Positions 32,191 through 44,100 are shown, counted from the first letter of the stretch. The stretch is 64,000 nucleotides of DNA from Xylogone sp. PMI_703 (GCA_021399445.1 JAJTUQ010000003.1:7812001-7876000), one strand, 5' to 3'. Program-made: numbers and translations. The notes: generated from the sequence alone by a model not told the origin.

Positions 32191-34062
32191 TCATACATAA
32201 TGCCTCTCCATGTCAAAGAACAAACCCTCTAGCTCCCGCGGTGTCATCTCCACATCTTGTAGGTCTTCAGTGCTGGCTACGACTTTGTTGCTGTCATTGC
32301 TGTTTGCTGTGGTAGCTGCAGATGTGGTAGCTGCAGTGTCAGCATCGGAAGGAGACGGGGAAGACGACGGAGGAGGAGGTCTCTTTAGATGACTCCTTCG
32401 CTCAACGGCCCTTCTCACGCGCTCATCCGTCCTCAGCCATCCGTGCCGGTCGAGTACCTTCGAGAGATTCACGTTCACCGTCCCCTTCTCGACGTTCTTC
32501 TGGCCTACCACCATGACCACGCTATAGTTCTTCATCGTGGCGTCGAGTACCTTGCGCTTCAGTGAGCGAGGTTTGGCGTCTATATCGATTGCGTAGGATG
32601 GGTGAAAGGAAGGTAAGGCCCACGGGAGCCCGTCTGGTGTTGGAATAGGGGTTCTCAGGAGAGGATCTGCATTTGTATTTGTATCTGTGCCTGTAGTGGT
32701 AGAGTAGGATTTAGAAGAAGGAAGAGGAGTCGATGGATGATGTGGAGGACGGATGAAATTGGAGGATATGGTCCCCGTGATGGTGTTCAGGACCTGGTTT
32801 GCGTAGTCCACAATGTCCTGCTTGTCCGAGACGGTCAGGAGGATGGCTTGGCGAGGAGAGAGCCAGAATGGCCACCGGTTATTGTAGTGCTCAATCAACA
32901 GCGCCAGCAGACGTTCTACGGAGCCAAGAATGGCCCGGTGGACCATGACTGGTCGGACAGGGCCTTCCTCAGCGAGTAGCGTGGCATCCGTGGTGGTTAG
33001 CCCCTTTTGCTCCAGTTCTGGTGCTGGGGCTTGGTATTCTAATTCGAATCTCTTTGGGAGCTGGAAGTCCAGTTGGATGGTAGCAGTTTGGTGTTCCTTT
33101 CCATCCGAATCCTTGAGTACAATATCAATTTTGGGGCCGTAGAATGCGCCATCTCCTTCATTGAGTGTCCATGGCTGGCCACTTTCGTCTAGAGACTGTC
33201 GAAGTGCTGCTTCAGCGTTGTCCCATTCCTCCAAGGTGCCGATGTAGTGGTCTTTCGGTCGAGTTGATAATGCTAATCTGTACGGGCCTAACCCAAGGAC
33301 CTGATACACCATGCGGACAAACTCCAAGGACCGAGAAATCTCCTCCCGGATCTGGGATGGGCGACAGAAGATGTGTCCATCGTCCTGGTGGAACCGCCGT
33401 ACCCTCGTCAATCCACTCAGTGCGCCCGAAATCTCATTCCTGTGGAGAGGACTAAAATCTGCAAAACGGATAGGCAGGTCTCGGTAGCTCCTCCTCTGGC
33501 TTGCAAAAAGCAGACAGTGTCCCGGACAATTCATAGGTTTCAGTCCGTACTCCTCGTCTTCACCAACTTGTTTCCCTTCCGTCTTGCCCTCTGCTCCTCG
33601 GCCCACGACAGAGTACATGTCCTCGGCATAGTTCTCCCAATGGCCCGACTTCTCCCATAGCGATTTCTTGTAGATTGTGGGGGTGATGACCTCGTCAAAT
33701 CCAAAGACTCGATATTGCGTGCGGAGGAAGTTAGTGAGTTTGTTGAACAGGCGCGCGCCATTTGGCAGGAAGAGCGGCGAGCCTGGACTATATATTGAAG
33801 TGGTGAAGAGTTCCTGCTCGATCCCTAGCTGTCGATGGTCTGCTGCTGGTGTGGGCAGTGGTGTTGTCGTAGCCGTCGCCGCATTAGCACTCTTCGCTGG
33901 CGGTGCAGAGGCAGAAGCAGTGGTGGTGGTAGTGGCATTGTCGCATACAGAGCAGTAGCCATTGCGAAGGACGAAGCTCGGGTTGCGTATAATAGAACGT
34001 CCAGGGAATCGCCTCGTCCTTGGGCCGCTACATAGAAGTCGTAAGGCGCCCGAGGAGCGCAT
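32191..34062 (-). CDS. MST1: threonyl-tRNA synthetase, mitochondrial type
   Basis: The first ATG in frame is 34062, giving 623 residues; the frame extends upstream only to a GTG. ThrRS charges tRNA-Thr with threonine. The N-terminus (Arg-rich, no acidic residues for ~40 residues) looks like a mitochondrial presequence and is followed by a Thr/Ala-rich low-complexity linker. The editing domains of cytosolic ThrRS are absent, as in yeast Mst1. The class II core shows Met-Asn-Cys-Pro-Gly-His (zinc ligands Cys179, His182), motif 2 with His-Arg-Asn-Glu near 207 and Arg-Arg-Phe-His-Gln-Asp-Asp, and motif 3 with Gly-Ser-Val-Glu-Arg. The anticodon-binding domain is interrupted by a Ser/Thr/Pro-rich insert and followed by a low-complexity extension. 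It is divergent from the 545-residue gene. Confidence 0.93.
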   Translation of the reverse strand: MRSSGALRLLCSGPRTRRFPGRSIIRNPSFVLRNGYCSVCDNATTTTTASASAPPAKSANAATATTTPLPTPAADHRQLGIEQELFTTSIYSPGSPLFLPNGARLFNKLTNFLRTQYRVFGFDEVITPTIYKKSLWEKSGHWENYAEDMYSVVGRGAEGKTEGKQVGEDEEYGLKPMNCPGHCLLFASQRRSYRDLPIRFADFSPLHRNEISGALSGLTRVRRFHQDDGHIFCRPSQIREEISRSLEFVRMVYQVLGLGPYRLALSTRPKDHYIGTLEEWDNAEAALRQSLDESGQPWTLNEGDGAFYGPKIDIVLKDSDGKEHQTATIQLDFQLPKRFELEYQAPAPELEQKGLTTTDATLLAEEGPVRPVMVHRAILGSVERLLALLIEHYNNRWPFWLSPRQAILLTVSDKQDIVDYANQVLNTITGTISSNFIRPPHHPSTPLPSSKSYSTTTGTDTNTNADPLLRTPIPTPDGLPWALPSFHPSYAIDIDAKPRSLKRKVLDATMKNYSVVMVVGQKNVEKGTVNVNLSKVLDRHGWLRTDERVRRAVERRSHLKRPPPPSSSPSPSDADTAATTSAATTANSNDSNKVVASTEDLQDVEMTPRELEGLFFDMERHYV

Positions 34063-34585
34063 CAGGGGCGAGGGTAAAGGGTTGAGACTTTCGATAAGAC
34101 GACGCTCTCCCACGACATATTTTTTGGGTGCCACTTGGGGACTTGGGGCTTGGGAGAGAGCTGCTTGCCCAAAGCGGTTGGACCCCTCGTCACGGGGTTT
34201 GGTGTTGGCGCCTCAGACACGCTGGCATCCTACCCACTACGTACTCGGTACTGCCACTCTGCTTCTTCGCGGGGCTTGTCTGGGCCTTGCAGCAGGCCAC
34301 CATCTCCCTCGACCCCGGGTCAGTCGCCAACGTCATGCCCAAGAGACAACTGACAGGTATTTCAACTTTTCCTTTCTTGCCGCATTCAAAAAATAATGTG
34401 ACTTGTGCATTACAAAATCTCTTTCTTAGATAGGTCCTATCTTTTTCTTTCTGCTGACTCGACACTTATTTCGAGTCATCTATACAAGTATCTTTACCAC
34501 CCTCATACATTCACATACGTTGGGCAGCCTCGCGAGATAAATAGTACGCGCTGGCGGATTGTAAACAAAATCGCAATTTGACGCA
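34063..34585. promoter_or_regulatory. divergent promoter region
   Basis: 523 bp between the ThrRS start and the start of the 545-residue gene. Short frames only. It must carry both promoters; no named site is claimed. Confidence 0.5.
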
Positions 34586-36265
34586 ATGCCTTCCAGGCAG
34601 CCCAAATTAGTCCTAGGAGAGTCCTGGGTAGTTGAAGGGCAAATCCAGGATGATAGTTCAGACTATTCACCCAGATCATATGATGAAAATCGAGACTGGA
34701 GGTCTTCACCACGACGGTCGCCGAGGTCGTCCAATTCCAGCAGATCGCCAGAGCCAGAACTCATAATGCCTTCCTTAGATAAGGAAACACTGGACGCTTC
34801 ATGGGAAGGACATGTCAGCAGGAGCGCGAGATTGCAACGGAGCAACAGATATGTCGAGAATGGACGTGAAGCTCGAAGACGGAGCGTTGTAACCAACGGT
34901 CCTCCTGAGAAGAGGCTACAACGACGGTCGAGGCCAATGCAGAAAGACATGTCTTCGCCAATGCATTCCACTCCTGTGCGAGCAGCAGATTCGGAAGGGC
35001 CCGGCGATGCCCAAGAGATGCTCGAGCTTGTCGTGAATCACTTATTGGCAACGTTATCATACTTACTGGATATTTTAGGCGGGGCGTTCCGTGTCCTCAA
35101 AACGCCCATATCTTACATCTTAGCTGTCTGGGTTCTTTTCGGACTTGGGCTTATGCTCAGGACGCTTGTCACCAACTCGATATATGCGTCACTTTCACCG
35201 GTTTGCCGGTTACCAGGAGTGTCGTTTCTGAATCTCCCGTTCTGCCCTGTCCATCGTATTGATAGCAAGAATGGACCTCCTCCGCCGGTTGAGTTCGAAC
35301 AGCTCATGGAGGTTCAGTCAAAGTTTGAGGAAGTTCTGGAGGAGAGCGCAGGAGGTGTATCTCTACCACTAGATATGAAACGTGGAGAGGCGTCCATAAG
35401 AGATCTACGCCAATTAGTTCGGTACAGCACATTACGCTCAAAGTATGTCTAAACTCTTATCCATAACAGATAACCTTCTAATAGACTTGATAGGGGCGAG
35501 TTGGTATTGGAATTTGACGGCTTTATCGATACAGCTCGGGCAGCGTCCTATGACTTGCAAAAGTTTAACAGTCATGTTGGTCGCGCTGTCGATAGTGTGA
35601 TTGCCACAACTCGCTGGACAACTCGGGTACTCGACGGAATCAACGAGCGAGAAGCGTCCCGAGGCTTGATTAGCTCCTTCAGTGACAAGATCCTTGCCCC
35701 TTTTCAACCTCTTAAATTTACGGAGTCCATTCTTCTGGATCAATATATCCAACACACGCGCATTGTAGAAGAGGAGATCAACAAACTCATCTCCGAAGCG
35801 CAAGCCCTTCTCATGATTCTCAACAACCTCGAAGACAGACTTGATATAATCCACGGTGTCGCCACAAGGGAAGACCTCCACTCTCGAGCTATGCGCGACG
35901 AAATCCTTTCAGACCTCTGGACTATGGTCGGTGGGAATAGGCATAAGCTGGATAAAATGGACCGCCAGCTAGCTCTTCTACACCAAGTAGCCCACTATCG
36001 CAAGACCGCCTATGCCCACGTCAGTGGGACTCTCATCCGACTGCAAGCTATTGGTGCTGATCTAGAGGATCTGAGAGAACGGGTAGGAAGCCCCGAGTTG
36101 CTGAGAGATAGAGTGGATATTCCATTGAGTGTGCATATCGAGAATATCAACAGAGGCGTAGAGAGATTAGAGTCAAGGAGGAGTCAGTCGAGGCGGGTAG
36201 AGCATGAGCAGATCCAAAAGACCTTGGATAGGGCCGGTGGGGAAGGAATTTTGATCGAGGCTTGA
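34586..36265 (+). CDS. fungal membrane protein with coiled coil, 545 aa
   Basis: Exons 34586-35442 and 35485-36265, with a 42 bp intron (donor GTATGT, acceptor AATAG, phase 2). The first ~140 residues are hydrophilic, Ser/Arg-rich and probably disordered (Arg-Ser-Pro repeats near 40-56). One strong transmembrane segment lies at about 174-196, preceded by an amphipathic stretch. Behind it come a short Cys/Pro-rich loop and a long helical region (about 285-520) with heptad-like Leu/Ile and many charged residues, predicted coiled coil. The layout (disordered basic N-terminus, single membrane pass, coiled C-terminal domain) would suit a nuclear-envelope or ER protein. I do not recognise a named family; localisation is inference. 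Confidence 0.8.
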
Positions 36266-37516
36266 TTTGTAGCTACGGTTTTGTTTTGGTTCTGGTCTTG
36301 GTTTTGGGTATTGAATACAAGGATTATAAGATCTGGGTGGTGAAACATTTTTCACTTTGTATCTAGGTGTCAGGAGTTGGGATTGGTTATACTGTATTAT
36401 TCTCTGGTTATGAAAGGGGTTGTATGTATAACATAGCATACGTGCATGGCGCTACTACTAAATATCATTGATTACAGCTAAGGATTATAGTGTTAGACTC
36501 TCGGTGCTTCTGCTTTCTTGGAAATATCCTAGTCAACAAGAACGAGTGCTATCAAGTACATCTTACTTTTTGATATTCACACAGATGTCTATATTTTTCA
36601 ATCTCTCAGCTTCAGAACTTCATTGCCGGTACTCATTGCCATTTCAGAACATTCCAGAGCATAATTTGATCAAATAAGAGCTCTACAAAATTATGTATTA
36701 CTTGGTAAGTTGTGGGAAGTACGTAACTCCCTTGGGTTCCGTCCTCACTAGTCACAATTCATACAAGTTTCCAGCCATAACAAGCCATATGGTATAAACA
36801 CCACTTCTATATGAGAGAGATAGAAATACCATAGATAAGGACAAAAAATGGGAAAACAAAGAAAAAGGATCAAATGACAAAAGAGTTCGGGCCATACAGC
36901 TTATAATGGTGCTGTATGCCCTACATCTCTCCTAATATTCAGTGACTAGCACTATTAGGTTTGGCTCCTCTTATCCTCCAGGAGACAGCAATTGACCTGA
37001 CAGTTAGACCATAACGGCGCTTTTTGCTGCTACATTGGGAAGTGTTGCTTTATTTGGGGTTATATAGAAGGGTAGGTAATCTGCAAGGGACAATAGTGGA
37101 ATCTAGGCTAAGAAGGCCGCTAGTATACTGTAGTTTAGGGGGTATGCTAGTTGGCGCAGGGTTCAAGTTGTGAGAACACATCCAGTATTATTACAGGACA
37201 ATTTTGAAGTACGCACAATTCTCAGAACAACGTTTATGACTATCTACATGTCAAGCAGAATTCATCAGGAATTTAAATCTGCGCTGTAAAGAGAGAGTAT
37301 ATCATGTAACAACTTCACTTCCTCGCATAATAGCTGTGAATCAACAAAATCAACGCTGGGTATCTTAACAAGTGCATAATCTCCATCATAACTCCATACA
37401 AAGTGATCGCGGCTTTCTTATGGAACTCCACCATAAAAACCAGGGAATGTCGAGCTCTAATTGAACCTAGATTCAGATTTAGGTTGTGTTTAACCATCTT
37501 TCGGACTAATCAATGA
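36266..37516. other. AT-rich intergenic region holding a decayed repeat
   Basis: 1.25 kb with no gene. The middle (36877-37090) matches the repeat at 15.47 kb. Flanks are AT-rich and featureless. Confidence 0.6.
36877..37090. repeat. diverged dispersed repeat, copy 2
   Basis: It aligns with 15470-15690 in the same orientation, starting with the identical tgacaaaagagttcgg. Differences are largely C-to-T or G-to-A relative to copy 1 (for example gccaacatcag against cctaatattcag), the direction expected from repeat-induced point mutation. A small palindrome-like catacag/ctgtatg pair is present near 36893-36920. Confidence 0.7.
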
Positions 37517-39890
37517 CTATGGAAAATACAAGGGTCTCTCGTTCAATCTTTGCTGGAGTGTTTTAGCAATATCAACGTCATAGGCCCCTTGATTTTCGAG
37601 TTGTTCAAGCTTTGAAAGTTCTTCTTCGGCATTGAGCCACTCTTCGTCCACAGCTTGCTGATTATTAGAAGGAACCACACAATCCGGAGATACTGTCTCT
37701 GATCCTCTAGTACTAGGACTGTAGTTCCACTTGGTAGGATCACTCGAATTCGCAGATAATCCAGCTAAGTCTGGAGTGCTTTTCCAGAGTCGATCCATTT
37801 CTCCTTGATAACTATAGATAGCCCCTGGAAAGGTAGTCAGTTCGTTATTGCTCGTGGGCCGTTCGAAGGGTGCTCCCTGATCTCTGGGATTCTCTGCCTC
37901 TTGTTCTGTCACTACTTGCGTTGACCGAATTGGAGAGCTAGATGCAGCGCGATTAGCGGCTACTGGATAATATTTGAAGTGAGTACTTACTCTGCTGGAA
38001 ATACTGCTGGCGGGGTGGTGGGGGGGTACCCTGCTTTTATGCGTTTTATGAAGTCTTCGGTGTTACAACTCTCGGAAAGCGTCTCCACTGAAACTGTTGG
38101 CACTTCATAGAATGATGATGCATTGCCAAGATCTGTTGGGGAAGGACCATGAATAGGCGTTTGTCTTTCATAAGGACCATTAGCAGGACTGAAAGATGCT
38201 GAATAGCGTTCTTCGTGATCCAGGATATCACGTATTTCCAGTCCAGGGGTGGAAGAAGCTTGTTGTTGTGCTAGACCGACCACTTGGGAGCTTCCCTTTT
38301 TTGGAACATATTTTGAGGGTCCGGCTGGGTGTCTAGCTATATTAAAATCCTGCTGCTGGCTATGGTATCTGCCTGGAGCTTGAATGTTGATATGAGTCTG
38401 TAGCGACGTGTATGGTGAAGTAATTAATGAAGGAGAGATTCCGTGTAAACTTAACCGCTCCAATGCTGAGCCCGAACCGGGAGTAACAGGGAGTGCTCTC
38501 TTTTTGCCTCTATCGATTTGATACTCTAGCGGCGGTCGTGGATTTATAGCCATGTTCGAAACTAAATTGAGCGTCTATCAGTAGCGGTTTTTTAAAATAT
38601 CGATAAGAGCTCGCTTTCTACGAGCCTTTTCACGATTTAACTTTACAATTAAAGTGGAGATTCTATGAAAATATCAAAGAGTATATATATGAGAGAAAAT
38701 TTACCTAAAGATGGGGATACGGGCGTCAACTTCTGTGGAGACTCATTCAGAGAAGATTGTGTTGCTATAGTCGAACTTAAGGCTTTCATAAAAGGAGACT
38801 TCGACTCATTCTCTGTGCCTGTTTTGCTTTTACTCATCTGCTTTCTAGCTTGATTCGCGATAGCAACGAAGGTATCGACAGAGTGTTTCCCTACAGATCC
38901 ATGTGGTAGAATTGGTGGGATATTAAGGAGCCGTGGATCTATTACATCCCTCTTTACTTCATTGGAAGCAGCATTGATGTATTTTCGACTAAACGAGTCG
39001 TTTATAGAACTTTGCTCGCGTAGATGCGCTTGAGTGGAGGATAGAAAGGGGGTCTCAACGTCTGAAACACCTCGCCTGCTTTTATTACTTGGATATTGAA
39101 CCTCTCGACCCGTACAGACTTGCTGTATTGTTGCAGGATAGATAGGTCTGCTTGAGCTTTCTTTCGCGGTATTAAAGGGCCGACTAGGTGGTAGGATATT
39201 TTGCAGCCAGGCTTCAGGAGTTTCGTGAGCTTCGTGTGGATATCGATAGATATCTACACCATCCCAAGGATAGGTTCCATCATCGTTATCTCGTATGTAG
39301 ATGGCACCTGCTTGGTTGGGATGTAAAATTCGGTGCGCCGGTGACAGTCTGCGGTTCCCGAACACAGCACCATGGATGGTGTTAGAAGTTTGGTTTCCAG
39401 GTCCCTTATTTGGATAATATATCCTATTTCCGTCGGTGTAGAGTAGTGAACGATGGCTGTCTTCCAGCTGATTGGCTTGAGACTCGCAAGATATGTTATA
39501 TTTAGCGTGTTTGTTCCATCCCGTTGTTGTAGAATTGTTTTCTGCGTGAGATAGCGTCCTACCAACTCCATGATCGGCATTTTGAGTGCTGCTGTTCCGA
39601 GAGTCCCGCTTCCTTTTAGAGGGAGCAGTCCCAGCCGCTACAATCGCTTCGTATCTAAGTTGTTTCGTCAGCTCCTATTAAAGAGATCAAAAGAGTCGTT
39701 AAACCTACTGCGGATATCCAGATTTATAGGTATTCCATACATAACAGACCCCTGAATACCTCCATTCCAGAGTGTTTTTTGGCCATCGTGCTTTGCATAG
39801 TTCAACAATATCAACGAAGCTCATGCCATTAGCCCTGTGATGAAGGATGAAGCAAATTTGCTCATCAGTGTATCTTTGTATTCCTACCAT
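37517..39890 (-). CDS. unknown protein with Myb-like N-terminus, 4 exons
   Basis: Model: exons 39890-39741, 39674-38705, 38561-37991 and 37937-37517, 703 residues, all phases closing. Introns are 66, 143 and 53 bp with good branch points. Residues ~5-55 form a compact three-helix pattern (Arg-Tyr-Thr-Asp-Glu-Gln..., then Met-Ser-Phe-Val-Asp-Ile and Trp-Pro) typical of the Myb/SANT-like or Clr5-type DNA-binding modules expanded in fungi; this is a shape match, not an established assignment. The rest is hydrophilic, rich in Ser, Pro and Gln, and probably disordered, ending in a short acidic coiled stretch. The first junction is the least certain, because the unspliced first exon runs on for ten codons to a stop. 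A 5' UTR intron (donor GTACGT near 39988) seems likely. Probably a lineage-restricted nuclear regulator. Confidence 0.65.
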
Positions 39891-40612
39891 ACTGTCTATA
39901 GGCCCTAAAATATTAGTCAAGAATGCTGGATATCAAATCCTGGGTGATCCCTATCCGACGCCTAGTACAAATGCATGGGTTAACGTACCTGACTATCACA
40001 ACCGTTGACCATGTAGGGAGACCTGAGTGAATGGATCTGAGGAGCTAGCAAGATGTACTCGGTGGCAGATATTCGAAGAGAAGCACAAGAAACACTGATT
40101 TTATGAAGATGAATGCAAAATATGGAATATGGAGCAAGAAAACTTAAAAGGGGAGATAGTTTGCCATGCGCTTTGATTCACTCGAATATCAAAACCATGT
40201 CTTGGGCAAGTGAGTGGAACACTACAAGTGATTCACTCTATATGGGTATGACCTTGTGTATTAAAGATCGAGTCCACCGTGCAGTTCTTGGCAATCGTAA
40301 AATAGAAACAATAACTATTCGCAGCAATCTGACATTCCACCAACAAATATCTGGGTAAGTATTTGAAATAATCAGAGAGCCATACCCACTCCAATAGTTT
40401 TGCTGTAAAAAGAGAAGTAGTGCATAGACGACTAGAAAGGATAATGATCGCAACAAGTATCAAAATAAATCTGACAGCGAAACAATCTATCTTCTAATTT
40501 CTCTATGCTCTAGCCAATCTTGTCTACCAGTCTACCCCCATGTCTATTCTATCCTCTATCCTCTATCTTCTACGTCTATAGGCATAAAAAATCTATACGC
40601 AACGGAATCATT
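39891..40612. other. intergenic, no gene
   Basis: 722 bp between the start of the Myb-like gene and the stop of the methyltransferase gene. It contains a CTATC/CTCTATC pyrimidine repeat at about 40540-40580. No coding feature was found. Confidence 0.5.
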
Positions 40613-41846
40613 CTATACTTCCCATCTAAATATGCCGTACCAAAAAGGAGCGGTGGCTGGTTCCCCATTTTCTTCCCAGTCATCATAGAGATTACCCTGT
40701 CCTTCTTGTAGCAACTCATGACCATTCTCATTCATATGACTGACGAGTTTTTGCGCCATCTTGATCGTCGCTTTATCGCGCATGGGAACAGCTACGATGG
40801 CCCTAGAATTCTGATCCCGAAATTGATATCTTGCTATCATATTTGCAACAAGTTCGGGGTGCTCCTCATCATATAATGGATCCGACGCTAGGACAATCTA
40901 TCTGATGTTAAGAATAGTACTGGATCAACAGTAAAGAGGGTTCGTAGTACCTTGAAAGAGTTGCTTTTAGATCCTGTAAGCTTTTCGGGAGGATTCATCC
41001 AATCTAGCGCTTCGCATTGAAGAGATCCCCCTTGTTCAACAACAAGGGCCTCATTCTTCCGAACATTGACTTGAAGATTTGACTGAATATCAGGGAGGTC
41101 TGTAACTACAACGTGACATTTCCAAATGGCGGCTGCTCCAATTCCAACCAGACCAGTACCAGATCCAAGCTCCAAAACGTTGGGGCATGTATCACCGTAG
41201 AACAAGTGGGATAGATATTGCTCTCCAAGGCTGCCAAGCTGTTTTGTCAGAGAGAATGCAGTACCCCAAGTTTTGAACCCCAGATTATCTCCAGTTAATG
41301 ATGGCTCGTTAATTTCAAACCTCAATTCCGGGCATGTCAATGTTGCAGGGATAGTCCAGATTCGAGACATTTCCGGCATAGCTAATTTGGAGTGAGTTAA
41401 AAAAGAAGTTCAAAGCCATGTCAAGATTCCAATGGAATTTAACTGAGAAGAGCTTGAAGCATCTTCGCGAGAAATGTTTCCGGCTTACCTGTGCGTCCAC
41501 ATCGCTCTGCTAGCCTTTTGCTTGCAAGCTCCCAAAGCGTATCCCGCTGTTCTGCAATTTCATCTTCCGAATCTGAGCCATTTGAGAGCCAACTCAGATC
41601 ACTTCCAATAATTGCAGTCAGATAGCGAGAGATTGCCTCTGTATCTTGGGAAGACTCCACATATATCTCTGCGGAACCATCCCAAGACCGTGGTTGTATT
41701 GTGAGGCTATTGATTACCTGATAGAGCTTGCTATAAGATGGCTTCTGACGCAGCTTGGGCAAATCAAGAACTATGGCTGTTAGAACTAAAGATAGACTAA
41801 AGAGAAGAGATTTCAAACCATCGATCTTCGTGATATAGGACGGCAT
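40613..41846 (-). CDS. EFM2-like protein lysine methyltransferase, 3 exons
   Basis: Exons 41846-41489, 41381-40951 and 40897-40613 give 357 residues. It is a seven-beta-strand methyltransferase of the Methyltransf_16 group; yeast Efm2 methylates translation elongation factors, and fungal paralogues look alike, so the substrate is tentative. The N-terminal part has the Leu-Asp-Leu-Pro-Lys-Leu motif. The AdoMet site Val-Leu-Glu-Leu-Gly-Ser-Gly-Thr-Gly lies near residues 188-196, followed by Val-Thr-Asp-Leu-Pro and the post-strand motif Ala-Ser-Asp-Pro-Leu-Tyr at the start of exon 3. A 42 bp in-frame segment near the start (donor-like GTTTGA, acceptor TTCTAACAG) may be a further intron, which would shorten the protein to 343 residues and remove a hydrophobic stretch. 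It is divergent from npr2. Confidence 0.85.
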
Positions 41847-42426
41847 TTTGCTTATTCTCGTCCGTATACCAGAATTGAATGAAAGAATGACTGTAAGATA
41901 AAAGTACGAATGACAGAGAGAGCGTGATTATTAAATAAAAATGTCGAAGCAAAATATGAACAGAAATGAAATATTTATTGTGCCCCCTGTGATTCTTTCC
42001 TGGCGAGAGAAATCCCTCCCTTCTTTCCAAAGGTCTTGATCAATGATAGCGCCTGGTGCGCTTTTCCCACTAGGGTATCATGGTTGAATATTGCTTTGAT
42101 TGTAGGCTTGGTATTATTTAGTTCCTAGACGTTAGTGATATAGCTGCTCAACCCAAAAATTTGAACCAGAGAGAGTTGAAGGAAATATTGATTGACGGTG
42201 AGAAACTGAAAGTGGCGGGTGGGTACGTGGAGACTACTCGGATAAACCTATTTCCGCTACTGTAGTCTAGATCAACCTCTCATCTCCTTCCGTTTAGTAG
42301 TCTAGATAGCTGGCTCCCAGTAACTCTACAGCAATTGCACCGATGTGGAAGTGATAATAAGGAATAAATGTTAACCTTCGGTTAGAGAGGTCCTTCTTCG
42401 CGGGGACTCGGCGATTTCCTTCCGCA
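41847..42426. promoter_or_regulatory. divergent promoter region methyltransferase/npr2
   Basis: 580 bp between the two start codons, without a gene. Two tagtctagat copies lie at 42263-42272 and 42298-42307, in the npr2-proximal half. No known factor site is claimed. Confidence 0.5.
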
Positions 42427-43902
42427 ATGATACAGGGTATCTTCTTTGCGAGGTTCCTCCCTCAGGAAGGTATGGCTAGCTTTTACCATATTCAAGATTT
42501 ATATGTTCTCTCCTATCTTTATTTATACTTCTAAGATACTATGAAACGTAATCTCAATGTTTGATTTAAAAATATTTTGAAGTCTTTTCCTGAGTAACAG
42601 ATATCACCTCATGCATCGAGCCTTTGAATAGCTAACATTTAGATAGGAACAAGAGTTGTGCATCAGAGCCCACCAGGATGCATTGTCGCAGAACCGGGAG
42701 TGAATAAGCCCCGGCTCTTTGATTTTGAGACTATGGCTGAATACATTATCCCTCGTCAAGCTTTCTGCAATAGATACGTAACTATTTGTGACCCCGACAA
42801 CAAATACCGTATTCTCGGTCACCCAGTCTGTATCAAGAATGAAAGATACCAACGGAACGAATTCATGTTCAATTTTTGTATTGTTATCAATGCCGATGCA
42901 GATACGGACAAAATTCCCTATGAGCCTGTTGTAAGAGGGCTCGCAAGTACTTTTACGGAAATGGAGATCCAGAATCAGTTCTTGAGTCAAGAAGACGTTG
43001 CGAATCTGCAGGGACGTAGGTCAATTGCTGCGCTGATCGAGATTATCAAAGAAGATCTTAATAACTATAATGAGTGTATGATTCCTGTTGGTAAGTGTCT
43101 CTTTACATTGTCACTCATTAGTAAAGGGTATCTAACAAGCACGCTAGATGATGCTAGCACCATAAACATGAAGCTCTTTCCAGTCCGTAAGAATCCACCG
43201 CCAGTGAAATCTTGGCATGTCCCAGTATCTAAAATCAACTTTGTTGCTGTTGTTGACGATACCTGGGACCTAACGATGAAAAAAGTAATCAAGCAGATTG
43301 ATGGCATCAAAGACGTACGACGTATAGCGCATGATGCGGACGTTGCCATTGACCTCACCAAAATCGCCCTACAGCATCTCTTGTATTATGATTCGATATT
43401 GATGCTGGATCTCTTTCTCTTTGGTAGCATCTATGCATCCACTCCAGAAATCAATGATTTCATAGCCGATAAGGATGGGTTACAAGATGAATGCGCAAAC
43501 TATGTCTACATCAATGGCCCTCGTCTTGCGAACTTCTACCTCTGCCGCCTGTTTACTTCTTTGTGTACGTCGCGAACTATTAAAGAGTGGCTAAAACTAC
43601 ACATGGATCAAGGATTTCCAGTTCTCAACTATGTCGATGTTCGGCGCTTTATCCAATTTGGTATCATCAAAGGACTGATATACCGAGTCCACAAGTATGT
43701 GGTGTCGAGCCAACATATGGCTTCTTTGATCGCACCGGAGAAGTATAGCGCACACTTTGGTCAGGAGGACTCACTCTTAAAGTACACGGATGGATGCCAT
43801 TCTTTTGACCAGATCATTGTGGAGAGAAATATGGGCGATGCTAAGATAATGGAACAATTAAGGAGGTATCCAAAGGGCGACGTAGAAATTATCTATAGGT
43901 AA
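42427..43902 (+). CDS. npr2: Npr2, SEACIT/GATOR1 subunit, 2 exons
   Basis: Exon 1 42427-42469 is only 14 codons and carries the family's N-terminus (Ile-Phe-Phe-Ala-Arg-Phe-Leu-Pro-Gln-Glu). A 177 bp intron (donor GTATGG, branch CTAAC, acceptor ATAG, phase 1) leads to exon 2 42647-43902; total 432 residues. Npr2 (NPRL2) with Npr3 and Iml1 forms the GTPase-activating complex that turns off TORC1 under amino-acid or nitrogen limitation at the vacuole. The join restores Gln-Glu-Gly-Thr-Arg-Val-Val-His-Gln, followed by the longin-like domain with Ile-Leu-Gly-His-Pro-Val and Phe-Met-Phe-Asn-Phe, and winged-helix-like C-terminal parts. A search starting at exon 2 alone would miss the true start. 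Confidence 0.93.
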
Positions 43903-44100
43903 ATGGATAAGGCAAGGTATAAGGCGCTCTGGGTAAGATTTAGGTATACCATTATCTTGTAATCACTTATAAGAGTTAATTCTGAGAATTTGTTGTGAAA
44001 AGTTTAAGAGTTTTATTATTGAGGGTAGCTATGAACAAGAAAAGTAATGTTTCTACTGATAATATACAGATATAGTCAAATATCCAAAAGCTTCTCAAAA

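Noticed and set aside
34063..34134. N-terminal extension of the ThrRS frame to a GTG
   Set aside because: No ATG in the extension; the ATG at 34062 gives a better presequence.
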